A stretch of 64,000 nt of DNA from Batillaria attramentaria (GCA_018292915.2 JACVVK020000285.1:745001-809000), one strand, 5' to 3'; counted from the stretch's first letter, positions 27,029 to 38,017 are shown. Notes: a model not told the origin generated them from the sequence alone. Translations and numbers: made by a program.

Positions 27029-27820
27029 TGTACTTCACTTCCTGGAACTCAAACGTGACAGCTGTGTCCACAACGAGTGACGTATATCGGGTGGGGTGGG
27101 GTGGGTGTTTGGGAATTTAAAGTCCTTTTCCACCACATAAGGTGATATCAAAGACGGGGCAACGATGAGAAAGCCAGCACAAATATTTGGCCCCAGCCGG
27201 GATCGAACTCACGACCCGAGCATTAGAAGTCCAAGACGTATATCGGATATTTGTGTGTGTTGTTATAACCGAAAAGAAATGTTAGTTTTGTTGTTGTTGG
27301 TGTTGTTGTTTTTGTTTTGTGTTTGTTTGTTTGTTCGTTTGTTTGTTTGTTTGTTTGTTTGTTTGTTTGTTTTTTAGTAGGGGGGGTGTCTTTGGGGGGA
27401 GGGGCAATGTTCAAAAAGGAAATGCTTCACTTCCGAACATGACGCGGTATCTTTGCTGTGTCGTGATAACCGACGAGAAATGTCGTGGTTTTTTTTGTGT
27501 TTTTTTTTTTAATTAATAAGGGGGTGCTTCACTTGTTGAGATTCGATCATGACAGCCACTTCCATGCACACAACGAGTGACGTATGTCGAACATGTTTAC
27601 GTGTCGCGATAACCGAGAGGACAAGTTATGTCATGTTAAATGTTTCTCAGGTTTTTGTTTTGTTCATTAAATGGCTTTTTTGGTTTTTTTTTTTTTTAAT
27701 GAGGCACTTCACTTGTTCAAACTCAAGCATGACAGCTACTTCCACACACACAACGAGTGACGTATATCGGACATGTTTGTGTGTCCGTCGTGATAACCGG
27801 GAAGACATGTAGGTCTGATG
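27029..27820 (+). repeat. Diverged tandem repeat, about four units
   Basis: CTTCACTT at 27033, 27425, 27529 and 27708 starts units with CATGACAGC, CACAACGAGTGACGTAT, CGTGATAACCG and GAAATGTCGTGG-like words. Unit 1 is interrupted by SINE-A at 27091. Spacers are G/T-rich. Confidence 0.7.
27091..27235 (-). mobile_element. SINE-A copy, 5'-truncated, with 12-bp TSD
   Basis: Inserted into a tandem repeat unit; GACGTATATCGG is duplicated on both sides (ending at 27090 and starting near 27235). The head is cut at the anticodon loop, as in the 739-885 copy. Confidence 0.82.
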
Positions 27821-28470
27821 AGAGTTCAAAACCCTCAAGACAACCGCTGACCAAAATTAATATTGCTTTTCAAAATGACACGGCTTCCCAACGTTTATGG
27901 TTTCCGAAACACGGCCGAAATACACACGCTCATCTCCTGTTCTAGGCGAACAGCAGAATCCTCAAAACCTCCCACCAGAAACACAAAGCCTGCCTTTTTT
28001 TTTGTCTTCGTCCTCAGAGGTGGCTCATTTCCTCTTTTCTGCACGACGAAAGGACAATTTCCTGCAAAAGGCTGCCCCCCAGCTGCCAACCCTTCAAAAT
28101 CTGTCACTGGTCAGCACTTTCGAAGGTCAGATTAACCGGGGGAGCCTTGTTTCGCGTCCCGTGACCGACCTCACAGAGGGAAGTTCGGGTTTCTTCCATG
28201 AAGGCTAATGACGCATTGTTTGTCAATTCTCTTAGACAAAGAACATTAGGGGGAGAGGGGGCAGAAAAAAAAGGGGAGGGGTGAGGCGGGGGAGGGGGAG
28301 GAGGACGATGGATGGATTATGATCGAGATAGTGTGAGTGCTTGTGTGGTTGTGGTTGTGGTTGTGCACGGAAGGGGGGGAGGGAGGGGGGATAATCAAAA
28401 TGGACGCCGTTGCTATGCCATTTCAAATCTTTCCACAACGATTGCTCTCATCTGTATCCGTTATTTTAAA
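27821..28470. other. No gene seen
   Basis: Unique sequence, then a purine-rich G/A tract at 28245-28310. Open frames of up to 103 codons overlap in three frames and show no domain. Confidence 0.45.
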
Positions 28471-28478
28471 ACACGATC

Positions 28479-28562
28479 ATATACACGTCTTTAGGTTGTA
28501 GTAACGTATTAGTACAAGTCGATTTCAGGGTGGTAAACGGCCCCTTTCAATGGTTTTAACCG
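28479..28562 (+). repeat. Dispersed repeat F, second copy
   Basis: TACACGTCTTTAGGTTGTAG, AACGTATTAGTACAAGTCG, TAAACGGCCCCTTTCAATGG and TTTTAACC. It ends just before the 258-bp inverted-end element. Confidence 0.6.
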
Positions 28563-28575
28563 ACAACTGGAACTG

Positions 28576-28833
28576 GGTAATCTTGAAGAATAGTATACGA
28601 AATTCTGACGTTGTGCCCATGTGATCAGCAACCAAAATGGCGCATTGGATTTGCATGCATATGCCTACTTGTGAAATGAAATAAATTATTTCCATCCACA
28701 TGTGGGAAAGGAGAGGTCAAAGTGAGCAGGTGAGGGTGTCTTACGTCTCTTTGCATCGAGCAAAACCGAAAGCACCTGAAAAAGTGCGTGCAAATAGCTC
28801 CCAGAATTTCGTATACTATTCTTCAAGATTACC
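28576..28833. mobile_element. 258-bp element with perfect 32-bp inverted ends
   Basis: 28576-28607 (GGTAATCTTGAAGAATAGTA...) and 28802-28833 are exact reverse complements. No coding capacity. No certain target duplication. MITE-like by structure. Confidence 0.75.
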
Positions 28834-28865
28834 TTGTTATCACTATTTGGATTAATATTTGGATC

Positions 28866-28866
<1 letters not shown>

Positions 28867-28950
<84 letters not shown>
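28867..28950 (+). repeat. (GT)n microsatellite
   Basis: About 42 units, 35 bp after the 258-bp inverted-end element. Confidence 0.97.
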
Positions 28951-28951
<1 letters not shown>

Positions 28952-29147
28952 TGTGTCTTATGTGTTGTATATGTTTGTTCTTCATGATAGTCTTTAGAGT
29001 AATATAATATATGTCCATCCATGTAGGTCTGTTGTCCATAAATGTTTGTGGCATGCATATGTATATGTCCCTAAAACAGAAATAAATAAAAAATTAAGCC
29101 CCAGCTGAGGTAAGGAGAGAGAGAGAGTCACGTGGGGAGGGGGGGGG

Positions 29148-29212
29148 GGTGAGTGAGTGAGTGAGTGATTTTTTGAGGCTTAACGCCGCGCAAGCCACAA
29201 AGACTAATTCGA
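29148..29212 (+). repeat. Repeat D, single copy
   Basis: GTGAGTGAGTGAGTGAGTGA, then GGCTTAACGCCGCGCAAGCC and AAAGACTAATTCG. Confidence 0.65.
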
Positions 29213-29232
29213 CTGAGGGTGACGTGACTGGT

Positions 29233-29400
29233 TGGGTGGTCTGATGTTTAACGTCCTTTTCGTGCGTGATTACAAAGACGAAGCAACGACAAAAAAAAAA
29301 AAAAAAAAAAAAAAAGCCAGCACAAACATTTGGCTCCCAGCCGGAATTCGAACTCACGACCCTAGCAGTGCAAGTCCAACACTTCGCCATCTCGGTGTGA
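29233..29400 (-). mobile_element. SINE-A copy with internal poly-A
   Basis: Body interrupted by about 24 A at 29291-29314. B box GAATTCGAACTCACG is present. Anticodon position TGC. Confidence 0.7.
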
Positions 29401-29798
29401 GAGCAGGACAAAGGGAGAGTATAGAGAGAGTGTGGACGCATGCCCACGCCTACGCCCCATTGTCAGAAAATGTGATAATCAAACGTGACGTCTTTTGTCC
29501 TAATCGGGCCCTCACGTCAACCGTGGACGATTGAAGCTTGCGCGAGCACAATAGAACCTAATTAGCACGGCCCGCTGAACGAGAGAGAGAGAGAGAGAGC
29601 ACAAGTATTTTGGTCGCTGTAGCATACGTTACAATAACTGTAGACAACGGAGCAAAACAGGGCTTAGGTATCCCAGTTTAAAAATAGTTACGTAAATAAT
29701 ATATTGCTGTCGGGAGTACAGCAGCCGTAAATACTTCATTGTCTTTTCACCCTTTCCCCCCGCCGTGTTGACTCGAAACACATATATAACAACTAGGG

Positions 29799-29814
29799 CT
29801 GTTGTTGTTGTTGC

Positions 29815-29851
<37 letters not shown>

Positions 29852-29898
29852 GCTGCTGCTGTTGTTGTTGTTGCTGCTGCTGCTGTTGTTGTTGTTTT
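29799..29898 (+). repeat. (GTT/GCT)n trinucleotide repeat
   Basis: About 33 GTT/GCT triplets; the minus strand encodes only Thr/Ala runs. Confidence 0.95.
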
Positions 29899-30270
29899 GT
29901 TTGTATAAATATGTGTATATACATGCTCAGAATGAGAAAAACAATACCAGCCACTGGTGAGCAATCTGTACGAATTACACTCGGTCGATAACAGGCATTT
30001 AGCTCTCAGTCTGTTTGTTCCCGTAGGTAGTACATTTTCACCGCGCTCCCGCAGTGTGAAGAAGGTTGCTTGCGGAGCGGTAGTGACGCACGTGACGTCA
30101 GTGACCACTGTCTCCATTTTCCAACGGTAAAAGTGGTTGGCAGAAAACACTTGCCGTTGTCACACCATGATGAAAGACGGATTTTTTTAAAACCTGCATG
30201 TCAACTTCGAGAATTATTATTATTATTATTATTTAAAGGACACTCTGCTCGGGGCTCCTCACAGCCAACA

Positions 30271-30447
30271 CGGGTGGGAGGGTGGGTGTTTGGGGGTTTA
30301 ACGTCCTTTTCCACCACATAGGGTGATATCAAAAGACTGGGCAACGATGAAAAAGCCAGCACAAATATTTGGCCCCAGCCGGGATACGAACTCACGACCC
30401 GAGCATTAGAAGTCCAACGCTGTACCATTCGGGCACCCCGGCTCCCC
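30271..30447 (-). mobile_element. SINE-A copy, full length, with TSD
   Basis: Full head and body. CAGCCAACAC precedes and follows the element. Anticodon position TCT. Confidence 0.82.
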
Positions 30448-30478
30448 CACGCAGCCAACACACACACAGACACACACA

Positions 30479-30517
<39 letters not shown>

Positions 30518-30874
30518 GCAATACAAGAAAAAAATTAATTTCCTTGATACTCTCCAGCCGGAAGGATCAGTATTTGTAAACGTTTGTTGTGGATTGTCTC
30601 ATTGAATTATCTCAGGGTAGAATGGTCCGACCCCGCAGCATGATTACTTCATCTTCTCGCTCACTCTATACACTCAATATTTGCAGTCTTTATGTTCTGC
30701 GGCTGGGTGTCCATGGTAACGATTGCCTTAGAGCGTAGGCTCGCTTTCTACCTTGTTCACATTGTGTTTACATCGCTGAGTCCTTTGTAAGACATTAGCG
30801 TCGTAGGAAAATAACCAACAACAGGGAGTACCTGTGTTATTGGCTGATATTACCCCCCTCACCTCGTAACAAGG

Positions 30875-31137
30875 CTCAGTTGGTAATAGTTCGCCCGTTA
30901 GAGGGTGCAAATGTATACCAGTCATGCGCAGAAGGGGCAAATAAACTCCAGTCGTTCACTAACGGGTGCGACTGTATCCCCGCAAAGCTGGAGGGGATGC
31001 AAATGTACTCCGGGGTCTGGCGAGGTGAAGTCACGTGGCCGCTGACTCCGTTCTACGACTTTACTTTATGCCGAAATGTCGACGGAATTGACTGGTATAC
31101 ATTTGCACCCCCTAACGGGCGAACTATACCAGCTGAG
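30875..31137. mobile_element. 263-bp element with about 50-bp inverted ends
   Basis: Left CTCAGTTGGTAATAGTTCGC and right GCGAACTATACCAGCTGAG are inverted, and the match extends inward through GGTGCAAATGTATACCAGTCA with few differences. A 55-60 bp segment (CCAACAACAG ... CTGATATT ... CTCACCTC) is directly repeated outside both ends (about 30818-30873 and 31148-31205). Confidence 0.75.
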
Positions 31138-31205
31138 CGAAAAGCAGCCAACAACAGAGCGTGCGTGTGTTATAGGCTGATATTGCCCCTCTCACCTCAT
31201 AGTAA

Positions 31206-31609
31206 GACCAACGACGGAATAAACAGAACGATACATCGGCTAATCGTGAGACAGCAGCTCGCTATCACGATCAATTGACGATCTTTGCGTCACGGCTCGA
31301 GCTGTCTGCGGCTTCAGTTAGCGAGGCTTTCGATTCCACGGTGGTTATATCTCAGTATGGAGTGCAGACGAGCTGTTTTTGCTGTCCCAGCGTCCTGAGT
31401 AGAAATTAATATAATGAAGGGTTGTTGTCACCTATTATAAGACTACAAAGGTTAGGGTCTATAACCTACAGGTAGTTTTTCCAATGCACCATTCTTCCTA
31501 TGCCTGAGGGAAGTGAATGTCGTCCAAAACAACGTGTACAGAATGTTATACGAAAGCTTGTGTTTACATCGCTGACATGTCCATGTCTTATGGTTTCTGT
31601 TTTTTAGGG
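31206..31609. other. No gene seen
   Basis: Unique DNA between the 263-bp element and a SINE-A. 31777-32098 is also featureless apart from an (ATTCA)n patch at 31818-31848. Confidence 0.45.
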
Positions 31610-31776
31610 AAGCCGGGATGGCCGAATGGTAGAGCGTTGGACTTGCAATGCTCGGGTCGTTAGTTTGAATCCTGGCTGGGGCCAGATATTTGTGCTGGCT
31701 TTTTCATCGTTGCCCCGTCTTTGATATCACCTGTATATTGTCGAAAAGGACGTTACGCCCTCAAACACTCACTCAC
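31610..31776 (+). mobile_element. SINE-A copy, full length, with TSD
   Basis: Head GGAAGCCGGGATGGCCGAA, tail ending CACTCACTCAC. TTTCTGTTTTT is duplicated on both sides. Anticodon position TGC. Confidence 0.83.
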
Positions 31777-32098
31777 TTTCTGTTTTTAATGTCATGCCAA
31801 ATCAGTTTAAGTACAATTCAATTCAATTTAATTCAATTCAATTCAATATCAGTGGAGAGGTTTGTGTACAGTTTACTGCAGTTTCATTGGAGGCCCAGGC
31901 AGGGGCAGTGTTGAGGCGGATGTAGAATTCAATTTTCATGAGCCGTGAGCGATGTATGGCTGAACCTTTGATCAAAGTGTCCCGTCACGAATGAGTGAAG
32001 ATTTGGTTTTATTTCAATGCTGATTTTAAAGGAAAGTATTGGAAATGTTTGTTCCTTTTAACTCGCACTAGCTCTCTCTCTCTCGTCCGATTAAAATA

Positions 32099-32431
32099 AT
32101 GTCAAACGGTTTCCGTGTCAGTGGTGGTTGCTCTGTCCATGAATACAAATCACCACAAGTGACAGCAGAAATGAGGTTAAGGCTGCAAATCTTTCCCTGG
32201 AGGATTCCCTTGGTGCTGACAATAAAACCCGGACTGGCCATCCACTACGTGCCACTATGTCCTATAGCCATCTACTACCGACCCACTAACAGTCAAAGCC
32301 ACCCAGCAAAGCCTGTACAACACTGTGTGATTAGTCGGGAGCAGATGGCCGTGGCGCACTTGACGAACGCTGGTGATGTTTCACTGAAAGGGACTCAGCT
32401 GTTGACGTACCTGGCTTGGTGTCGTCATTAA
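32099..32431 (+). CDS. Open frame of 110 codons, unrecognised
   Basis: An ATG-initiated frame in a stretch with balanced composition and no simple repeats, which makes it less likely to be a repeat artefact than most frames here. It contains RLRLQIFPWRIPLVLTIKPG and ends YLAWCRH. No domain, signal peptide or family is recognised and no splice sites support it. It could be an exon, a retrotransposon remnant or chance. Confidence 0.2.
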   Translation: MSNGFRVSGGCSVHEYKSPQVTAEMRLRLQIFPWRIPLVLTIKPGLAIHYVPLCPIAIYYRPTNSQSHPAKPVQHCVISREQMAVAHLTNAGDVSLKGTQLLTYLAWCRH

Positions 32432-32599
32432 TGTTTTAGACCCGGAGAAGCGTCCTAGCCACGCCAATTAACGACGCCAGATTGACGCGATGTTGCACAA
32501 GACACACCCCTTGGGATCACCCCCCCCCCCCAACCCCTCCCCAACCGCCAAGCCTCACACCTTCCTGACCGCTTTCGCCTACTGCGTACTCAATACTCA

Positions 32600-33220
32600 A
32601 GTGACTGATGCGCTGCACGTGGCTTTTCATCAACGCCTGTACTTTTTTTTTTTTTTTTTTGTCTCGTGCCATGCACAGTTTTGTAAGAACGCACGGCGTT
32701 TACAGCTTAGAGCTAAAAGTTCGCTGGATGAGAACAAATTACCTTCTTTTGACAACAGTTAACATTTTACACGTACTCAAACTTTTCAAAAATTGTTGTG
32801 ATTTCGTGCAAGTACAGTTTTGCAAGAAAGCACTGCACGTTCACCTTTGCACCAATAGTTCGTCGCGAATTCAGTTGTGACGTCAAATAAACTTATGCTC
32901 AGCTGAAACCTTTGAACAGTTTTGCAAGAACGCACTGTACATTTAACTTAGCACCAAAAGTTCGTCAGATTCGCCCTAATTACTTTCATTGACAGGAAAT
33001 AAAATTTTATTGAAACCTTTGTCGTTGAATGTGTTTTAGTTTCTTGCATGTCCAATCTTGCAAGAACACACTATGCATATATTTAGCTTGATGCCAAAAG
33101 TTTGTCGATTGCATGCCAAGCATCTTTGACAGCAAATGAAATTTCATGCCAAGCATCTTTTACAGCAAATGAAATTTTATTGAAACCTTTGAATGTGTTG
33201 TTACTGGGTCACTGCCCGTT
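32600..33220 (+). repeat. Tandem repeat J, left block
   Basis: About four units of 130-170 bp share CAGTTTTGCAAGAACGCACT, ACATTTAACTTAGCACCAAA, AGTTCGTC, GACAGGAAATGAAATTTTAT and TGAAACCTTTGAATGTGTT. Confidence 0.8.
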
Positions 33221-33301
33221 ATTGTCTTGTGTCTTGAAGATCCCCCCTGGTGCGTACCTTGTCATATGCCGTTTACAGTCGCATATTTCTTAATCTCGTT
33301 T

Positions 33302-33699
33302 AATAATAACAATAATAATAATGAGTATTGTATAGGCGCTTTAGCCAATTTCATGAATCGGCTCAAAGCGCCGCGAACTGAACCCAACACGCACGCTCAC
33401 GTGAATCACACACATTCTCTCACACACTGGACATAAACACATTACAATCACGTGGTGCGAAGGGTCAGCTGAGCTATTTAAATTTCGAGATTTAGAATTG
33501 CATTTATTTGTCAAATTTGGTAGGCTGAACATTTCCAAAACAGAGGGGGAGGAAGCCGGAGTACCCGGAGAGAACCCCCGACGATCGGCCCGAATAAACG
33601 GTGCCACCTACGAGAAGGAAAAAGTCTTTGCCCCGAGTGGGACTCGAACCCCTGACCTCTCGCATTGGTCTCTTAACCACTAGACCACCGACCGCCCCG
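33302..33699 (-). mobile_element. SINE-C, full length
   Basis: Complete copy: ATT-type tail, CGCGGCGCTTTGAGCCGATT region, CACGTGATTGTAATGTG, GGGTTCTCTCCGGGTACTCC and head GGTCTAGTGGTTAAGAG with GGGGTTCGAGTCCC (element sense). It interrupts the 32.6-35.2 kb tandem repeat. Confidence 0.86.
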
Positions 33700-33886
33700 T
33701 TTGTGGATCTTTCCGAGATTCGCGTAAAACATTACTGTGCAGATTCTTTGAAGGTGTTGACCCGGGATGTTCCCCCTGACAGCACCTTTAGCTTCTCGAA
33801 AGAGTCAGATCTGTTCTATAAAATTTAGACACCTCAAATAATACGGACTATCCTCGACCTCTATATGTTCGATGTACAAAGAAGTG

Positions 33887-33992
33887 AAACGTGTTTATTA
33901 TTTAAACTGGATAGGGTTTATATATAATAATATTTAAAAAAAAATATATATATATATATAAACCCTATCCAGTTTAAATAATAAACACGTTT
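33887..33992. repeat. Hairpin with 38-bp exact arms and AT-rich centre
   Basis: Arms from AAACGTGTTTATTATTTAAA (left) to TTTAAATAATAAACACGTTT (right), including CTGGATAGGG. The centre is A/T only. A (TA)n tract follows the right arm. Confidence 0.9.
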
Positions 33993-34060
33993 ATATATAT
34001 ATATATATATATATTATATTATTTTATTGTCTTCATTTTTATTTTAGTCTGGCGAAGAAG

Positions 34061-34132
34061 GACCTTGATTAGCCGTGAAATAGTCTTTGTTGCTTGCGCG
34101 GCGTTGAGCCCTAACTAACTAACTAACTAACT
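34061..34132 (-). repeat. Repeat D, inverted copy with (CTAA)n
   Basis: TTAGCCGTGAAATAGTCTTT, GCGCGGCGTTGAGCCCTAAC and ACTAACTAACTAAC. Close match to the 3550-3625 copy. Confidence 0.65.
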
Positions 34133-34133
34133 T

Positions 34134-34667
34134 GTGTTTATACAGTTTTGTAAGAATACACTGTATATTTAAAGGGGACCCTGGATAGTTGAGCGGTAGA
34201 ACGTTGGCCTTTCAATGGAGTTCGAATCCCGGATTTTTCTCCTTGCCTCGTCTCTGGTATCACCTGATAAATGTGGTGGAAAAGGACGTTAAACCTCAAA
34301 TGCCCAACTCACCTTGTGTATTTAGGTTAGCGTCAAGACGTAGTCGAATTATCTTCGACAGTTTTCCTAAAATCTCCAAATGTGCCGCGACTGATTTGCT
34401 GCGAATGTCTTGCCACCAACGCCTGTGTTTGTCTTGTGCACGTGCAGGTTTGCAAGAACGTACTGTATGTTTTAGCTTAGCAGCACGAAAAGGTCGTCGC
34501 GAATTCATCTTTGACAGGAAATGAAATTCTGCTGAAACCTTTCAATATCTTTTGCGCTATATGGTTTGGCTTAGTGCCAGCAAGGTTCTGTGTACAAGAT
34601 TAGAGGAAATGATACCGTGAATAATCTGGCTGGCAGGCATAGTTAGATTCTGAGATACTTGTTCTTT

Positions 34668-34720
<53 letters not shown>

Positions 34721-35215
34721 ATTACTTTCTGCCAAAAGGTCGTCGAATTCATCATAACTCATCCGTGGCTGGAGACTTCGATCAAAGGTTCAACCACGCA
34801 TCGCCCACATAAACTTTTGCTCATCAAAATTGAATTCTCTACCTGTTTTTCACTTAAGTACACGAACTATCAAAGGTGTTTGTCTTCAGTGAAGCTTGCT
34901 AAAGAGATTTGTTTACATGTAGTCAGTTTACTGCGGGTTCACAGCGGCAGGACGAGGTCAGCACAGTAATAAGGCAGCGGCAGGCCCAGTCACGATAGAG
35001 TTAACAATGGTTTGCTGCCAATTTACTGGAAAAAATAGTTAACAATGGTTTGATGCCATTTTACTGAAAACTCTGATGTGACTTTGAGTGTGTTGTGCTT
35101 TCGTGCATGTAAACGTTCTTGCCACATAGTTAGACTAGTGCCAAAATCGATCGTTGAATTCATACCAACAATCTTTTGACAGCAAATGAAATTTTACCGA
35201 CCTCTGAATGAGTTG
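34134..35215 (+). repeat. Tandem repeat J, right block with insertions
   Basis: More units at 34140-34165, 34313-34545, 34730-34760 and 35035-35215 with CAAGAACGTACTGTATGTTT, TTTGACAGGAAATGAAATTC and CCTTTC/CCTCTGAATGAGTTGTGAC. SINE-A and a (CA)24 at 34671-34718 interrupt it. Confidence 0.7.
34171..34312 (+). mobile_element. SINE-A copy, deleted and diverged
   Basis: Head and body recognisable with internal deletions around the B box. It interrupts the 32.6-35.2 kb tandem repeat. Confidence 0.65.
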
Positions 35216-35543
35216 TGACTTCTCCGATCAATGCTGAACTGGACGAAGAGATAGTGTAAGTAATTTGGGTGGGAGAAGGTGTATAGGATTTTGATATTCT
35301 TGGTCACTGAATTCGGTAAGGAAAAAAATTCCCCATCACCCCCCACCACCACCACCACCACCACCACCACCAAATTCCTCCCCTTCCCAATGGTAGCAAG
35401 CAACTAATATCTCGACAGAATTTTTTTTTTTTTTTTGTCGTTGGATAACTGAAAGAAAAAATTGTCCTCAAATTGACCAGAATATTGACTTTCTTCTCTA
35501 GTGCACGACTAACTTCGGCACAAAAACAGAGAGAGAGAGACAC

Positions 35544-35578
<35 letters not shown>

Positions 35579-35642
35579 CACTGCACCTTATCGAAGCAAT
35601 AACAAGCGACAAACAGACAAAGGTGTACAAAGAATACATCCT

Positions 35643-35673
<31 letters not shown>

Positions 35674-35850
35674 CTTTTTTTTTTTGTTTGTTGTTGTTCC
35701 GAATTTTCCGTCGAAAAAAAAAATGATAATGTCTCCATTAAAAGCACAATTTAATGAATGTCTTCCGTCTACTGTGTTCATGTTCGAAAAAAAATCTCAC
35801 ATCTGCTCTAGCGTTCACGGAAAACATGCTTTAAGTCTCTACGTTCGTAG
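35216..35850. other. Low-complexity patches, no gene seen
   Basis: (CAC)n at 35340-35371, poly-T at 35420, (GA)n at 35528-35573 and T-rich DNA at 35645-35690. Confidence 0.5.
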
Positions 35851-36022
35851 GGGAGCCGGAGTGGTCGAATGGTAGAGCGTTGGACTTCTAATGCTCGGGT
35901 CGTGAGTTCGATCCCGTCTGGGGCCAAATATTTGTACTGGCCTTTTCATCGTTGCCCCGTCTTTGATATCACCCAATGTGGTGGAAAAGGACGTTAAACC
36001 CCCAAACACCCACCCACCCACC
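35851..36022 (+). mobile_element. SINE-A copy, full length, with TSD
   Basis: Left flank TCTACGTTCGTA and right flank TCTATGTTCGTA are the target duplication with one difference. Anticodon position TCT. Confidence 0.85.
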
Positions 36023-36079
36023 CTCTATGTTCGTAACGCCGCTGAGTCGGAAAAACTACCTCCTTCGAATCTCTTCTTT

Positions 36080-36260
36080 TTTTTTTTACTGCCAGTTCCA
36101 GTGGTGTTCCTCCCAGGTCATTGGTGGAATCCACGGAGGGCTCGGAAGCTGGGGCAATTTTTATTATGCATGATGATGGAGATGTGGATGATGGTAAGAT
36201 GATGCTATGGAGGTCCGTGTGGTTTGGGACGGCGGGACAGGGCCGCATTCCACGCTTCCT
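36080..36260 (-). mobile_element. SINE-B 3' half
   Basis: Poly-T, then CAGTTCCAGTGGTGTTCCTC to GGGCCGCATTCCACGCTTCC on the plus strand. The tRNA head is missing. Confidence 0.75.
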
Positions 36261-36305
36261 CTCTCTAATATTGTTTGCGAGCTAGAAGGTTGTTTCATTT
36301 GACCA

Positions 36306-36475
36306 GGGGAGCCGGGGTGGCCGAATGGTAGAGCGTTGAACTTCTAGTGCTCGGGTCGTGAGTTCGTATCCCGGCTGGGGCCAAATATTTGTGCTGGCTT
36401 TTTCATCGTTGCCCCGTCTCCGATAACACCCGTATGTGGTGGAAAAGGGCGTTAAACCCCCAAACACCCACCCAC
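36306..36475 (+). mobile_element. SINE-A copy, full length, with TSD
   Basis: TCATTTGACCA is duplicated on both sides. Anticodon position TCT. Full head, body and CACCCACCC tail. Confidence 0.86.
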
Positions 36476-36541
36476 CCCTCATTTGACCATCGCGACCGTT
36501 TTCATGACTTTGTGGCTTAATTCTAATGTTAGAGAAATACG

Positions 36542-36588
36542 ACTCTCTTTCAGCCTACGGTCCGTTCCTGAACAGACTGGGACTCGAC
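36542..36588 (+). CDS. Possible short terminal exon
   Basis: After CTCTCTTTCAG the sequence reads AYGPFLNRLGLDKAS and stops with TAA. The acceptor is good and the peptide reads naturally, but it is only 15 residues and no upstream exon was identified. Confidence 0.15.
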
Positions 36589-36639
36589 AAAGCTTCTTAA
36601 GATAGCCACCAGACAGCGCCGTCTAGCTGGTCGTCAGTC

Positions 36640-36957
36640 CGCAATCAAATAACGTCGTCTGCTCGGTATGGGTTACACTTGCACACTTCCGGCCTACCTC
36701 TCAAATTCCCTGACAGTCCACCAAACAGCACGCACTCTTCGTTCTTCATCTGAAAAACTATTGAACGTTCCCCGTCGAAACCTCAAAAGAGTTGGCGAGC
36801 GCGCGTTTAGTTTTGCTGCCCCGTCACTCTGGAACGCACTACCTCAATGCTGGCCTGAAAGACCAGTCGGACATAGATCGTTTCAAGTCTGACTTGAAAA
36901 CTCGTCTGTTCCGGCTGGCTTTCGACTAAGCCCACTTATCTCATCCTGATTCAGCTG

Positions 36958-37019
<62 letters not shown>

Positions 37020-37100
37020 TGGTTGGTATGAGTGCGGGAGTACACGCATTGTCACTCTGTGAGATTTTCGCGCTATATAAGTACAATTCATTATTATGAT
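36640..37100 (+). mobile_element. LINE ORF2 C-terminus and 3' end, frameshifted
   Basis: Same family as 23297-23715: PAYLSNSLTVHQTARTLRSS, NVPRRNLKRVGERAFSFAAP, then a frameshift near 36850 and FKSDLKTRLFRLAFD. The UTR carries (TG)n at 36959-37017 at the same position, then GCGCTATATAAGTACAATTC and an ATT tail. Confidence 0.85.
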
Positions 37101-37111
37101 TATTATTATCA

Positions 37112-37307
37112 TCTTATGAGAAACTATTAAAAATACCCCGTGTCAGTCTGAAAACTTATGGCCAACCCCAAATCTGGAACTCTCTGCCCGTCTCACTTAG
37201 GAATCTCCCTACTCTGTCACAGTTCAAGGCACACCTTAAAACCTATCTGTTTCGGCAAGCTTTCAACTAATTTTTTTTACTGTATCCTCCCCTGTATCCC
37301 ACGTCCG

Positions 37308-37365
<58 letters not shown>

Positions 37366-37440
37366 CGCGCACTGAGTGCTCCGGCTCTTGGGCAGACTTT
37401 CTGCGCCATACAAGAACAAATTATTATGATTATCATTACT
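37112..37440 (+). mobile_element. Second LINE family, ORF2 C-terminus and 3' end
   Basis: Reads KLLKIPRVSLKTYGQPQIWN, SLPVSLRNLPTLSQFKAHLK and TYLFRQAFN, then TAA at 37268. Related to, but distinct from, the LINE directly upstream. It also has a (TG)n in its 3' UTR (37310-37364) and an ATTATGATTATCATT tail. Confidence 0.82.
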
Positions 37441-37615
37441 TGTAGAGTAACACATAGGCCGGCCGGAGTCACTGCAATGATTTCAGATGCTGTATTGTGA
37501 CCCAAGTGACAGATTCTGATGCTCGGATTAGGCGCGTTCGATAAAAAGATTGCCACACGCTGTAGTATGCCTGTCATCCGTATTGATGGTTGAGCGTTGG
37601 GCTTCTAATGCTCGG

Positions 37616-38017
37616 GGGTTGTCGGTGGTCTAGTGGTTAAGAGACTTGCCACCAATGCGAGAGGCCAGGGGTTCGAGTCCCACTCGTGGCAAAGAATTTT
37701 TCCTTCTCGTAGGTGGCACCGTTCATTCGGGCCGATCGTCGGGGGTTCTCTCCGGGTACTCCGGCTTCCTCCCCCCTCTGCTTTAGAAATGTTCGGCCCA
37801 CAAAAACCCCCAAAATAAATGCAATTCTATATTCCGAAATTTAAATAGCTCAGCTGACCATGCGCACCACGTGATTGTAATGCGTTTATGTCCAGTGTGT
37901 GAGAGAATGCGTGTGATTCACGTGAGCGTGCGTGTTGGGTTCAGTTCGCGGCGCTTTGAGCCGATTCATGAAACTGGGTAAAGCTACAATACCCATTATT
38001 ATTATTATTATTATTAA
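37616..38017 (+). mobile_element. SINE-C, full length
   Basis: Reference-like copy: head GTCGGTGGTCTAGTGGTTAA, B box GGTTCGAGTCCC, body, and (ATT)n tail ending near 38015. A SINE-A head fragment (GGTTGAGCGTTGGGCTTCTA, about 37586-37616) directly precedes it. Confidence 0.87.

Noticed and set aside
35304..35781. 147-codon minus frame with poly-Lys and poly-Trp
   Set aside because: Made of poly-T, GA and CAC repeats read in antisense.
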